Source: CAVQMB01 sp963713445
Lineage (GTDB): Bacteria; Pseudomonadota; Gammaproteobacteria; Competibacterales; Competibacteraceae
NCBI GenBank assembly: GCA_963713445.1
Contig: CAVQMB010000024.1
Location: 62,001 to 126,000 of the forward strand
Length of the DNA stretch: 64,000 nt
Reading direction: 5' to 3'
Positions 1 to 8,123 of the stretch are shown here, piece by piece; the stretch's first letter is position 1, and each line of letters starts with the position of its first letter. Position numbers and translations under genes: made by a program. A model generated the notes under the pieces. The model saw only the letters and a program-made list of their open reading frames with translations, searched no databases and was not told the origin of the DNA.

Positions 1-744
1 GGTCATCGTGCCCAGCGGCAGCGAACGCCGCGTCGATCGGGTTTCCTCCGCCGCCTGCGTGGTCCCCTCGATACCCAGGTAATACCACATACCAAACTGC
101 AGCGCGGCGATTACACCGATCCAACCATAGGGCAAACCGACCAGCAGTTCCTTATGATGCATCACCTTGCCCAAGCTCCAGGGCTCAGCAACAAAGAACA
201 ATACGATGATCGATACGAACGCGATAAATGTAATGACGAAATTCACGTTCAGCGTTATGGCGACACCACGGTAGTTCAGAAACGCCAAGACGCTGATGGC
301 CAACACCACGAACGGCTTGGGATCAAGCCCTGGGTGGCCCGTCTGGGCTGCCACCTGATGCATAAGGTCGCCGACCACCAGTGCATCGGCGGCCTCCAGC
401 ATGGTATAGGCAAGCACGAGATAAAGCGCCACGTTGAACGCCATCAACGGGCCGATGATGTGCTTGGCCTGGGCATACTGGCCACCGGCCGCAGCAACCG
501 TCGATGTCACCTCGGAATCGACCATCGCCACGCAGGTGTATAACAAACCAATAAACCAGCACGCTATCAGCGACGCCTCCGGCCCCCCCTTGCCCACGGT
601 GAAATTCCAGCCCATGAATTCACCAACAAGGACGATACCGACACCGAGCGCCCAGACGTGTACCGGCCCCAGCACCTTAAGAAGCTGAAGGCTACCCTCT
701 TGTCGCTCCCCAGCACCTCCATCTTCGGTCGCTCCGTTAGCCAT
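1..744 (-). CDS. APC-superfamily permease, ethanolamine/amino-acid type (C-terminus beyond the left edge)
   Basis: Membrane transporter of the amino acid-polyamine-organocation superfamily; 248 codons are visible, read from an ATG at 744 with a GGAGG eight bases upstream, and the frame is still open at base 1. After a short charged N-terminus come hydrophobic helices with the family-typical first helix (VGIVLVGEFMGWNF) and a GGQYAQAK segment resembling the GG.Y.. motif at helix 3. The pattern is closest to what I know of ethanolamine permeases and related APC proteins; substrate is not determined. Its start overlaps the stop of a 55-residue membrane protein, and two more small membrane proteins lie upstream, so it is the last visible gene of a four-gene operon. 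Confidence 0.85.
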   Translation of the reverse strand, partial: MANGATEDGGAGERQEGSLQLLKVLGPVHVWALGVGIVLVGEFMGWNFTVGKGGPEASLIACWFIGLLYTCVAMVDSEVTSTVAAAGGQYAQAKHIIGPLMAFNVALYLVLAYTMLEAADALVVGDLMHQVAAQTGHPGLDPKPFVVLAISVLAFLNYRGVAITLNVNFVITFIAFVSIIVLFFVAEPWSLGKVMHHKELLVGLPYGWIGVIAALQFGMWYYLGIEGTTQAAEETRSTRRSLPLGTMT

Positions 745-904
745 TGTTGACATCCTCCACCAGGAGGTCTTCACCTTCCCGGGAACTCAGGAGGTATGCT
801 TCAGAATACTCAGAACTGACCTTGAACATGTCGACCACCATCCACAGCAGCAGAACCGCCGACACGATCCAGGCCCCATAACTCAGAACGTTCCAGAAAT
901 CCAT
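737..904 (-). CDS. Small single-span membrane protein (55 aa) upstream of the APC permease
   Basis: ATG at 904; stop TAA overlaps the permease ATG by eight bases, indicating translational coupling. One hydrophobic helix (about residues 9-27, rich in V, L and W) is followed by an acidic tail with SSREGEDLLVED. No named family recognised. Coupling to the permease and the presence of two more small membrane proteins upstream suggest an accessory subunit of the transporter, which is inference. Confidence 0.7.
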   Translation of the reverse strand: MDFWNVLSYGAWIVSAVLLLWMVVDMFKVSSEYSEAYLLSSREGEDLLVEDVNNG

Positions 905-953
905 GGTTAAGCCCCCTTAGTGATTTAACTCATCGATAGGCCCAAGATGGGCG

Positions 954-1340
954 TCACCGTCGATCACCAAACGCCTCATTGATGACCTCCTTGTATTCCT
1001 TGTCGGACATTCTGAGCAGGATGACGAAATACCCCACAATCACAATTGCCGTGATAATTAGTGATATCCAGCTGAAATCGTAGTTGAACCGGGTATTAAT
1101 CAATTTCCCCGCTTCCTGGGCGTCATAACCGAGCTTATGCCATTGCTCTTGCATAACGGGATTTTGGTGGAGTGACTGCCACGTGGGGTTTGACTTGGCG
1201 TCGGGTACCGTGTAGGTGTTGGCCCCACCACCCAACAACAACGGCAGCAAGAGACATATGTAGACCAACGCAAGCACAAAGATGCAGTCCACGGCCTGCC
1301 CCCACCCACCCTGTTTTGGGGCGATATATTTTTTGACCAT
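954..1340 (-). CDS. Small two-span membrane protein (128 aa), permease operon
   Basis: ATG at 1340 behind a strong AGGAGG. Two hydrophobic helices are visible, about residues 18-38 and 90-110. They are separated by a roughly 50-residue hydrophilic loop containing two W and several Q/H residues, and a charged C-terminus (MSDKEYKEV) follows. No family recognised. It sits 49 bases upstream of the 55-aa protein and 33 bases downstream of the 103-aa protein on the same strand. The loop could face the periplasm. Role as transporter subunit is inferred from context only. Confidence 0.75.
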   Translation of the reverse strand: MVKKYIAPKQGGWGQAVDCIFVLALVYICLLLPLLLGGGANTYTVPDAKSNPTWQSLHQNPVMQEQWHKLGYDAQEAGKLINTRFNYDFSWISLIITAIVIVGYFVILLRMSDKEYKEVINEAFGDRR

Positions 1341-1373
1341 TATCTCCTCCTAGTTGTGATTCACAGTGGGCTG

Positions 1374-1685
1374 TCAGTGATCGAAAGCACCGTCGCGATG
1401 CCGACCCTTCCTCGCTCGTTTTTCATCCAGATGCCTTATATCCGGCTCGTAGACCCTGCGCTTGTGCTGGCGATACTGGCTCAGCATGGCGGTGATCGAT
1501 CCGGTGTTATAGATGAGAACCAGGCCGCCGCCGATAAATAGCGCGAGCACCGCATCAAAATCGATCATCGTCCTGATCGTAAGGAAGGTGAAGAGATAAA
1601 CGATCCAGAGTACGACGACGAACCCGATACCCCAGATCTTGTCGCGCGCATACATTGCATCCATACGGTCCTCGAGAGAAGTCAT
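1374..1685 (-). CDS. Small two-span membrane protein (103 aa), first gene of the permease operon
   Basis: ATG at 1685 preceded by AAGGAGGTG, a near-perfect ribosome binding site. Helices at about residues 17-37 and 43-63 form a tight hairpin. The C-terminal 40 residues are strongly basic (QHKRRV, EKRARKGRHR), which by the positive-inside rule puts both termini in the cytoplasm. No family recognised. First gene of the putative operon leading to the APC permease. Confidence 0.75.
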   Translation of the reverse strand: MTSLEDRMDAMYARDKIWGIGFVVVLWIVYLFTFLTIRTMIDFDAVLALFIGGGLVLIYNTGSITAMLSQYRQHKRRVYEPDIRHLDEKRARKGRHRDGAFDH

Positions 1686-2192
1686 GGACGCACCTCCTTA
1701 AGGTTGGATTATCGTGAGCCGGCCGTGCCATCCTGGCGAACGACCGTCCGCATCTACCATCGGTGCCGCACGTGCAGCCCGACGCATTCTGCACTGCCGG
1801 GGCATCCTTCGAAGAAACACATTGGCAATGTCGAAGAACATGCACCCCAGTGCATATTACTTTCCTACAATGACTAACAGGCCCACGTCAAGAAAAAACG
1901 GCAGAACACTCCAAAACAGCCGTCGATAGTTTTAGAGAAACAATCAAAAATCACTCCGGATAATCTAATATTTCTTTTAATTTCAAAGATATATATTTAT
2001 ATATATTTATATTTTAATAATATATATTTCTAAGTAATCAAAAACATTAGAACATCGCTATCGCACCTAGCACCATTGGCCATGCCGAGCGCCTCGACCA
2101 ATACTTCAAGCGCGGTGAGGATCAGCCGAGTTTCGCATGGTAATTGCTGAGGTGGGCGTATCACGCAGGGCGAGCGTAATCTCATTAGAAGT
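1686..2192. other. Intergenic region with an AT-rich island, upstream of the permease operon
   Basis: No convincing gene. Between about 1930 and 2040 the sequence becomes almost pure A/T with TATATATTTATA-like runs, in sharp contrast to the GC-rich genome. This could hold the promoter or an UP-like/curved region for the minus-strand permease operon. In 2030-2190 the minus strand keeps two short overlapping open frames (ending LMFLIT and SADPHRA) that might be a decayed small gene, but they run into the small-RNA repeat and I do not call one. Confidence 0.4.
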
Positions 2193-2220
2193 AAAAATGC
2201 CGGGGCTGAAGAGCCCCGGC
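2193..2220 (-). terminator. Intrinsic terminator of small RNA copy 1
   Basis: Minus-strand stem of 9 bp (GCCGGGGCT with AGCCCCGGC, 2199-2207 and 2212-2220), 4-base loop, followed by a short T run (2193-2197). Confidence 0.8.
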
Positions 2221-2271
2221 AAATAACCACCAAAGGAGGAGTTTGGAGGAGAAACATCCAGCAGGATGTTG
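2193..2271 (-). ncRNA. Small RNA copy 1 of a three-gene CUCCUCC array
   Basis: Predicted transcript of about 79 nt on the minus strand. Order: a 5' hairpin with 7-bp arms (2264-2270 pairing with 2253-2259), a C-rich single-stranded stretch carrying two CUCCUCC motifs (2245-2251 and 2235-2241) separated by AAA, a UUUGGUGGUUAUUU segment, then an intrinsic terminator (2199-2220) with a T run. The CUCCUCC motifs are complementary to Shine-Dalgarno sequences. A block of about 24 bases (2226-2249) is identical in all three copies. The architecture resembles the CcsR/cuckoo small RNAs of alphaproteobacteria; homology is not shown. Confidence 0.8.
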
Positions 2272-2277
2272 CGTTGC

Positions 2278-2306
2278 AGTATATGTCCTATGTTGCGCTG
2301 CGTCAA
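2278..2306 (-). promoter_or_regulatory. Sigma70-type promoter of small RNA copy 1
   Basis: On the minus strand, -35 TTGACG (2301-2306), exactly 17 bases, then -10 TATACT (2278-2283). The start site is expected near 2271, immediately before the 5' hairpin. The same spacing and -35 sequence recur upstream of copies 2 and 3. Confidence 0.8.
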
Positions 2307-2357
2307 TAGCGGCTGGAAGGCTTTCCGTCGGGAGAACACTTTTTGACACGCGCACAT

Positions 2358-2385
2358 AAAAATGCCGGGGCTGAGGAGCCCCGGC
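2358..2385 (-). terminator. Intrinsic terminator of small RNA copy 2
   Basis: Stem 2364-2372 with 2377-2385, 4-base loop, T run 2358-2362 on the minus strand. Confidence 0.8.
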
Positions 2386-2438
2386 AAATAACCACCAAAG
2401 GAGGAGTTTGGAGGGAACACTCGAAACCTCGAATGTTG
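2358..2438 (-). ncRNA. Small RNA copy 2 of a three-gene CUCCUCC array
   Basis: About 81 nt, same architecture as copy 1. The 5' hairpin has diverged in sequence but keeps a 9-bp stem including a U-G wobble, so pairing rather than sequence is conserved. C-rich motifs lie at 2400-2406 (CUCCUCC) and 2410-2415 (CCCUCC, one base altered). The terminator stem is identical to copy 1 with a one-base loop change. Own promoter immediately upstream. Confidence 0.8.
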
Positions 2439-2444
2439 AGAAGC

Positions 2445-2473
2445 ATTCTAGTCAGGATGCTGCAACGCGTCAA
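2445..2473 (-). promoter_or_regulatory. Sigma70-type promoter of small RNA copy 2
   Basis: Minus strand: -35 TTGACG (2468-2473), 17-base spacer, -10 TAGAAT (2445-2450); predicted start near 2438. Confidence 0.78.
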
Positions 2474-2527
2474 CCGATCTAGAGCGATTCTAAACAATCG
2501 GTAATCTGGTAGAAGATTTCAAACAAT

Positions 2528-2553
2528 AAAAAGCCGGGACAGAGAGTCCCGGC
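2528..2553 (-). terminator. Intrinsic terminator of small RNA copy 3
   Basis: 8-bp stem (2533-2540 with 2546-2553), 5-base loop, T run 2528-2532 on the minus strand. Confidence 0.78.
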
Positions 2554-2606
2554 AATAAACCACCAAAGGAGGAGTTTGGAGGAGAAACATCCTACATCGG
2601 ATGTTG
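2528..2606 (-). ncRNA. Small RNA copy 3 of a three-gene CUCCUCC array
   Basis: About 79 nt. 5' hairpin with 7-bp arms (2599-2605 with 2586-2592), two CUCCUCC motifs (2578-2584, 2568-2574), and a terminator stem whose sequence differs from copies 1 and 2 on both arms (GGGAC/GTCCC in place of GGGGCT/AGCCCC) while remaining fully paired. This copy is first in the minus-strand order of the array. Confidence 0.8.
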
Positions 2607-2612
2607 CAACGC

Positions 2613-2641
2613 AGTATAAAACACATGCTGCACTGCGTCAA
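2613..2641 (-). promoter_or_regulatory. Sigma70-type promoter of small RNA copy 3
   Basis: Minus strand: -35 TTGACG (2636-2641), 17-base spacer, -10 TATACT (2613-2618); predicted start near 2606. Confidence 0.8.
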
Positions 2642-3114
2642 CAGGAGCAGTGACATCTCATGCAGCATGACCGCCCCTAATTAACCAAGACTGTCACCGC
2701 ACGGCAAAGTTCCCGTCACTAGCACCAAAGCGGACAGCACTTGCAGCTGACAGCCGGGTGAGCGTGATTACGCCGCCGACGTGGCAGCCGCGAACCCGTT
2801 TGTCGCATGCAATACGTACCCATACCCCACAAGCGGCACGGATTCACTGGATCGCGGGAATCGGGAGCGGAGCAAGACGTCAATCGCCCCCAGTCAACCA
2901 AAAAAAGCGGCGCTGGAGCGCTGAAAAGCTGCGGTTTGCGGTCACGGAAACACTGACATAGCACCGCAACAGAAATCAGAGGCGCCAGTACAGGCTTGCC
3001 GCAGTCGCCTTTAGGAGACAGTCGGGTCGGGGACGGTTCCTATCAGCCCTGGCTTGTTCGCCGGCTTCAGCTCCACACCGAAGCCGGCCACAGAAGTTGC
3101 CGGCCCGTTACCGA
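2642..3114. other. Intergenic region between nuoN and the small-RNA array
   Basis: No supportable gene. Just downstream of nuoN a strong inverted repeat (GCCGGCTTC at 3060-3068 with GAAGCCGGC at 3080-3088) can form a 9-bp stem on the minus strand but lacks a T run. Further on, a short GC stem (2910-2921) is followed by seven T on the minus strand (2900-2906). Either could end the nuo transcript. Short open frames here lack ribosome binding sites. Confidence 0.4.
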
Positions 3115-4557
3115 CTAAATATGAAATGCGGCGTAACACAACGACATCAGCGCCGTAGGGTAAATCCCAAGGGCGATGATCAGCAACCCGTTGGCGCTTA
3201 TGCCGATCCGAGTATCAAGGTGCGGAACCGTCAGCGTACCTTGTTCGGGCTTGTCGAAGTAGACGTACTTGACCACCCGCAGGTAGTAGAACGCTCCGAT
3301 CACGGCAAAGATCACCGCCAGTACCGCAAGCCATACCAAGCCGGCGCTAATCGCCGCCTGCAAAACTGCCAGTTTGGCATAAAAACCAACCAGAAACGGG
3401 ATGCCCGCCAGCGACATCATAAATACCAGCATCATGAACGCGAGCCATGGGTTACGCTCATTAAGCCCCTTCAGATCCGCGATCTGATCAGCCTCGAAAC
3501 CGGCGCGGCTGAGCAGTATAACGATCCCGAAGGCGCCGGTAGTCATCACCGCATAGGTAATGGCATAGAACATGGCAGCGGCATAGCCCTGTGGTGTACC
3601 GGCGATCACGCCAAGCAACAGGAAACCGACATGCGAGATGGTCGAGTAAGCCAGCATGCGCTTAATATTGGTCTGCGATATCGCCACCAGGTTACCCAGC
3701 ACCAGAGACAAGGCGGCCAGTATCACCAGCATCTGCTGCCAGTCGCTATGGAGGGCACCCAGGCCTTCGGCCAGGACCCGGATCAACAACGCAAATGCCG
3801 CAATCTTGGGGGCAGTACCGAGATACAGCGTCACCGACGTCGGAGCACCTTCATAGACATCCGGCAGCCACATATGGAACGGCACCGCACCCAGCTTGAA
3901 CGCCAGGCCAACCACCAGGAACGCGACGCCGAAAGCCAGCGCAAGATGGTTGTCGACATGTGATTTGCTGAGTTCCGTGGCAATGGTATGCAGTTCCAGG
4001 CTACCGGTGGCTCCGTATATCATGGAGATACCGTACAACAGCATGCCGGAGGCCAGTGCGCCGAGCACGAAGTACTTCATTGCGGCCTCTGAGGCGTTGC
4101 CGGAGTCGCGCTGGAAGCCGACCAGCGCGTACTGACACAGCGCCAGCAGTTCGAGTCCCAGGTACACGGTAAGGAAGCTACCCGCCGACACCATCACCAT
4201 CATGCCGAGCACACCAAACAAACCCAGCACGTAGTATTCACCACGGAACAACTGGCGTTCCCGCAGGTAATCGCGGGAGTACAGGAACACGGCCCCGGAA
4301 ATGACATAAATACTCAGCTTCAGCACGGTCGCCAGCGGGTCGCTGACATAATGGCCGTTGAAGCCCACCACCGTGTTGGCGTGGTAGCCGTAGAGCGTGA
4401 CCAGAAATGCACCCACCAGGGTAAGCTGGGCGAGGCCGTAAGTGATCCAACGCTGTTCCTGTTTAAGGAACACGTCGACCACCAGCACCAGGCAGGCCAT
4501 GGCCATCACGAACAGTTCCGGCGCAACGAGAGAGAGGTCGGGTATGGCGAAATGCAT
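3115..4557 (-). CDS. nuoN: NADH-quinone oxidoreductase subunit N
   Basis: 480 aa, a typical length. Antiporter-like proton-pumping membrane subunit of complex I, about 14 helices. The mid-protein segment with FKLGAVPFHMWLPDVYEG, containing the conserved Lys and the PFH.W.PD.Y.GAP motif of the Mrp/Nuo antiporter family, identifies it. Last gene of the nuo operon, 13 bases after nuoM. The protein ends AFHI then TAG. Confidence 0.97.
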   Translation of the reverse strand: MHFAIPDLSLVAPELFVMAMACLVLVVDVFLKQEQRWITYGLAQLTLVGAFLVTLYGYHANTVVGFNGHYVSDPLATVLKLSIYVISGAVFLYSRDYLRERQLFRGEYYVLGLFGVLGMMVMVSAGSFLTVYLGLELLALCQYALVGFQRDSGNASEAAMKYFVLGALASGMLLYGISMIYGATGSLELHTIATELSKSHVDNHLALAFGVAFLVVGLAFKLGAVPFHMWLPDVYEGAPTSVTLYLGTAPKIAAFALLIRVLAEGLGALHSDWQQMLVILAALSLVLGNLVAISQTNIKRMLAYSTISHVGFLLLGVIAGTPQGYAAAMFYAITYAVMTTGAFGIVILLSRAGFEADQIADLKGLNERNPWLAFMMLVFMMSLAGIPFLVGFYAKLAVLQAAISAGLVWLAVLAVIFAVIGAFYYLRVVKYVYFDKPEQGTLTVPHLDTRIGISANGLLIIALGIYPTALMSLCYAAFHI

Positions 4558-4570
4558 GGTGGGCCTTTCC

Positions 4571-6085
4571 TTACAGCTTGGACATGCTGAGGTGCTGGGC
4601 TAGGTGGGCGACGCTGGCATGCATAACCGAAACGAGCGGGTTCGGCCAGATGCCGATCAGCAACACCAGGACAGCCAGCAGGCCCAGCATGATGAATTCG
4701 CGCTGGTTTATATCGCTCAAACCGGCAACGCCGTCGCTCGTTACCGCACCGAAGATTACCCGTTTCACCAGCCACAGGGTGTAGGCCGCACCGAGAATCA
4801 GGGTCAGTGCGGCGAGAAACGCGATCCAGAAACTGCTCTGGATGCTACCGAGAATGACCATGAATTCACCGACAAAACCCGACGTGCCCGGCAGTCCCGC
4901 GTTGGCCATCGCGAACAACACCATGAACGCCGCGAACACCGGCATGGTGTTGACCACGCCACCGTAGTCGCTGATCTGGCGGGAATGCAGCCGATCGTAC
5001 ATCACCCCGACGCAGAGGAACATGGCACCGGAGATCAGGCCGTGCGACACCATTTGCACCATGCCACCTTCCAGTCCGAGGGCGATGCCCGCGCTGCCCG
5101 GCGCCTTGGCTGTCAGTCCGAAGACGATGAAGAAGCCCAGCGTTACGAACCCCATGTGGGCGATCGACGAGTACGCGATGAGCTTCTTCATATCCTGCTG
5201 AACCAGCGCCACCAGCCCGATATAGACCACCGCGATCAGGGACATAGCGATAATCAGCCACGACAGGCTGGCGGCGGCATCCGGTGTGATCGGCAAACTG
5301 AACCGCAGGAAGCCGTAGCCACCGATCTTCAGGGTGATGGCGGCCAGGATGACCGAACCGCCGGTCGGCGCCTCAACGTGGGCATCTGGCAACCAGGTAT
5401 GTACCGGCCACATCGGCACCTTGACCGCGAACGCGATCAGGAACGCCAGGAAGATCAGCACCTGCTCGGTCATATCGAGCGGCGCCTTCTGAAACGCCAG
5501 GATCTCGAAACTGCCAGTCTTGAAATGGAGGTAGATCAGTGCAACCAGCAGGAACACCGAACCCAGGAAGGTATACAGGAAGAACTTGATGGTCGCATAG
5601 ACCCGGCGCGGCCCGCCCCAGATGCCGATAATCAGAAACATCGGTATCAGCATGGCCTCGAAAAATACATAGAACAGGATGGCATCGAGCGCCGAGAATA
5701 CGCCCACCATGAGGCCTTCCATGATCAGAAACGCGGCCAGGTATTGCGCCACCCGGTATTGGATCACCTCCCAGCAGGCGATCACCACCAGCACTGTCAT
5801 GAAGCTGGTCAGCAGGATCAACGGCATCGAGAAGCCGTCCACACCCAGGTGGTAATTGATCTTCAAGTACGGAATCCAGGGTGCGAATTCCTGGAACTGC
5901 ATGGTGCCGACCGCCGGACTGAACAACGTATATAGCGGGATGCTTAGCAGGAACGTGGCGATGGCAACCGTCAGCGCCAGCCGTTTGGCCTTGGCCGGAC
6001 TGTCATCACCGATAAACAGGACTGCGACGCCGCCCAGAATCGGCGTCCAGATGACAAAACTCAGAAACGGAAATGCGATCTCCAT
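4571..6085 (-). CDS. nuoM: NADH-quinone oxidoreductase subunit M
   Basis: 504 aa proton-translocating membrane subunit of complex I. Shows the NuoM pattern KVPMWPVHTWLPDAHVEAP, with the conserved Lys and antiporter signature, and an upstream helix with YVFFEAMLIPMFLIIG, carrying the conserved Glu. Ten bases downstream of nuoL. Confidence 0.97.
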   Translation of the reverse strand: MEIAFPFLSFVIWTPILGGVAVLFIGDDSPAKAKRLALTVAIATFLLSIPLYTLFSPAVGTMQFQEFAPWIPYLKINYHLGVDGFSMPLILLTSFMTVLVVIACWEVIQYRVAQYLAAFLIMEGLMVGVFSALDAILFYVFFEAMLIPMFLIIGIWGGPRRVYATIKFFLYTFLGSVFLLVALIYLHFKTGSFEILAFQKAPLDMTEQVLIFLAFLIAFAVKVPMWPVHTWLPDAHVEAPTGGSVILAAITLKIGGYGFLRFSLPITPDAAASLSWLIIAMSLIAVVYIGLVALVQQDMKKLIAYSSIAHMGFVTLGFFIVFGLTAKAPGSAGIALGLEGGMVQMVSHGLISGAMFLCVGVMYDRLHSRQISDYGGVVNTMPVFAAFMVLFAMANAGLPGTSGFVGEFMVILGSIQSSFWIAFLAALTLILGAAYTLWLVKRVIFGAVTSDGVAGLSDINQREFIMLGLLAVLVLLIGIWPNPLVSVMHASVAHLAQHLSMSKL

Positions 6086-6094
6086 GGGGCTCCC

Positions 6095-8119
6095 TTACCG
6101 GCTCACGACCCAGGTGAGTAACGCCAGCAGACCGATGATCATGGCGAAGGCGTAGTGGTACAGATAACCGGATTGCAAATAGCGCGCGACACCGGAAAAC
6201 CAGCCGACTACCCGAGCGCTACCGTTAACCATCAGACCATCGATCAAACCGGCATCACCGTATTTCCACAACCCGCGGCCCAACCAGCGACCGCCGCCAA
6301 CGAACACCGTCTGGTTAAAGGCATCGAAGCCGTACTTCTTATCAAGCGCCCGCTGCACAAAGGCCAGCGGCGGCGATTGTCGACACCAGGCCTGAATTTG
6401 GCCCGGCAACTCCGGTCGGTAGTAGTACAAAAACCAAGTCGTCAGAAAGCCTAGCAACGCCAGGCCGAAGGCGATCGAGAAGAATCCGTGCAGCGCGAAG
6501 CTGATGGCACCATGATAATCCTCGGCCAGCTTCGGCATGATCCGGTGCGCCGGCGCAACGTAGATCGCACGCCGGAATACGTCACCGAACAACAGCGGCT
6601 TGATGGTCAACGCACCGATAATGAACGACGGGATGGCCAGGAGAATCAACGGTATCGTTACCACCGCCGGCGATTCCTTGGGGAGGCCTCCATGATGGCC
6701 GTCGTGGCCGCCGTTGTGATGAAAATGCTCCTCGCCATGGAACACCACAAAATATAGCCGAAACGAATAGAACGACGTCACAAACACACTGAGCAACACA
6801 CACCAGTAGGCAAAACTGGCACCGGCTGTATGCGCCAGATGATCGGCTTCGATGATGCTGTCCTTGGAGTAGAAGCCAGAGAAGAAGGGCGTACCGACCA
6901 GCGCCAGAGTGCCGATCAGCATAGTGATCCAGGTGATTGGCATGTACTTGCGCAGGTTGCCCATCTTCCAGATATTCTGTTCGTGGTGCAGCGCGATGAT
7001 GACCGAGCCGGCACATAGAAACAGCAGTGCCTTGAAGAACGCGTGGGTCATCAGGTGGAAGATGGCAACCGAGTACGCCGACGCTCCCAGCGCTACGGTC
7101 ATATAACCGAGCTGCGACAGAGTCGAGTAGGCAATGATGCGCTTTATATCGTCCTGCACCATACCCAGGATACCCATGAACAACGCGGTGATTGCGCCGA
7201 TCACCAGCACCACGCTGAGTGCGGTATTGGAAAGCTCGAATAGCGGTGACATCCGCGCCACCATAAAAATGCCTGCCGTCACCATGGTCGCAGCATGGAT
7301 CAGGGCTGAAATCGGTGTCGGGCCTTCCATCGAGTCCGGCAGCCAAACATGCAGCGGCACCTGGGCCGACTTACCCATGGCACCGACAAAAAGCAGGATG
7401 CAGGCCACACTCAGCATCGACCAGGGGTGCCCGGCAAAGACCTCGATCGTGGCGGTCGCTTGCTTGGGAGCCGCATGGAACACGGTCGCGTAATCCAGGC
7501 TATGAAAGTACATTGCGATCAGCGCGATGCCCAACAGGAAGCCGAAGTCCCCGACCCGGTTGACCAAAAACGCCTTGAGGTTGGCGAAGATGGCCGATTC
7601 GCGGTTCATGTAGAACCCGATAAGCAGATAGGACATCAGACCGACCGCTTCCCAGCCGAAGAACAGCTGCAGGAAGTTGTTGGCCATCACCAGCATCAGC
7701 ATGGAGAACGTGAACAGCGCGATGTAGCTGAAGAACCGCTGGTAGGCGGCCGGCCGGGCGCAGCTGTCTTCAGGCCACAGCTCTTCGTCGTGCCACATAT
7801 AGCCGATGGTGTAGATATGCACCATCAGCGACACGAAGCTCACCACACTGATCATGATGGCCGTCAGGTTGTCGATCAGGAATCCAATATCCATGTGCAG
7901 GCCGCCAACCACGGCCCACGTGTAGATCCGACCATTGAACGCCGGCGCACCCTGAAAAACATGGTGCCACAACACCACCAGGCTCAACAGAAATGCCAGA
8001 CCAACACCCAGGCTGGCGATCCAGTGTGCCCCGGAACGGCCGATCTGGCGGCCGAACAGACCGACCACAACAGCGCCAATGAGCGGAAACAGTGCGATCC
8101 AGATATAAACCTGTACCAT
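6095..8119 (-). CDS. nuoL: NADH-quinone oxidoreductase subunit L
   Basis: 674 aa, the largest antiporter-like subunit, with the long C-terminal amphipathic lateral helix typical of NuoL. Motifs: FFGWEAVGLMSYLLIGF near residue 150, GKSAQVPLHVWLPDSMEGPTP near 260. A His-rich loop (HFHHNGGHDGHHGG, near 465) lies between late helices. Five bases follow nuoK. Confidence 0.97.
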   Translation of the reverse strand: MVQVYIWIALFPLIGAVVVGLFGRQIGRSGAHWIASLGVGLAFLLSLVVLWHHVFQGAPAFNGRIYTWAVVGGLHMDIGFLIDNLTAIMISVVSFVSLMVHIYTIGYMWHDEELWPEDSCARPAAYQRFFSYIALFTFSMLMLVMANNFLQLFFGWEAVGLMSYLLIGFYMNRESAIFANLKAFLVNRVGDFGFLLGIALIAMYFHSLDYATVFHAAPKQATATIEVFAGHPWSMLSVACILLFVGAMGKSAQVPLHVWLPDSMEGPTPISALIHAATMVTAGIFMVARMSPLFELSNTALSVVLVIGAITALFMGILGMVQDDIKRIIAYSTLSQLGYMTVALGASAYSVAIFHLMTHAFFKALLFLCAGSVIIALHHEQNIWKMGNLRKYMPITWITMLIGTLALVGTPFFSGFYSKDSIIEADHLAHTAGASFAYWCVLLSVFVTSFYSFRLYFVVFHGEEHFHHNGGHDGHHGGLPKESPAVVTIPLILLAIPSFIIGALTIKPLLFGDVFRRAIYVAPAHRIMPKLAEDYHGAISFALHGFFSIAFGLALLGFLTTWFLYYYRPELPGQIQAWCRQSPPLAFVQRALDKKYGFDAFNQTVFVGGGRWLGRGLWKYGDAGLIDGLMVNGSARVVGWFSGVARYLQSGYLYHYAFAMIIGLLALLTWVVSR

Positions 8120-8123
8120 GACT

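Noticed and set aside
2030..2497. Minus-strand open frames across the small-RNA repeats
   Set aside because: They run through promoter, hairpin and terminator sequence, have no family similarity, and change content with each repeat copy.
2193..2641. Possible CRISPR array (three regular repeats)
   Set aside because: Repeats contain hairpin terminators and promoters, the intervening sequences are long and uneven, and no cas genes are present.
2719..2964. Short open frames on both strands between nuoN and the sRNA array
   Set aside because: Overlap each other, have no good start signal and no recognisable motif.
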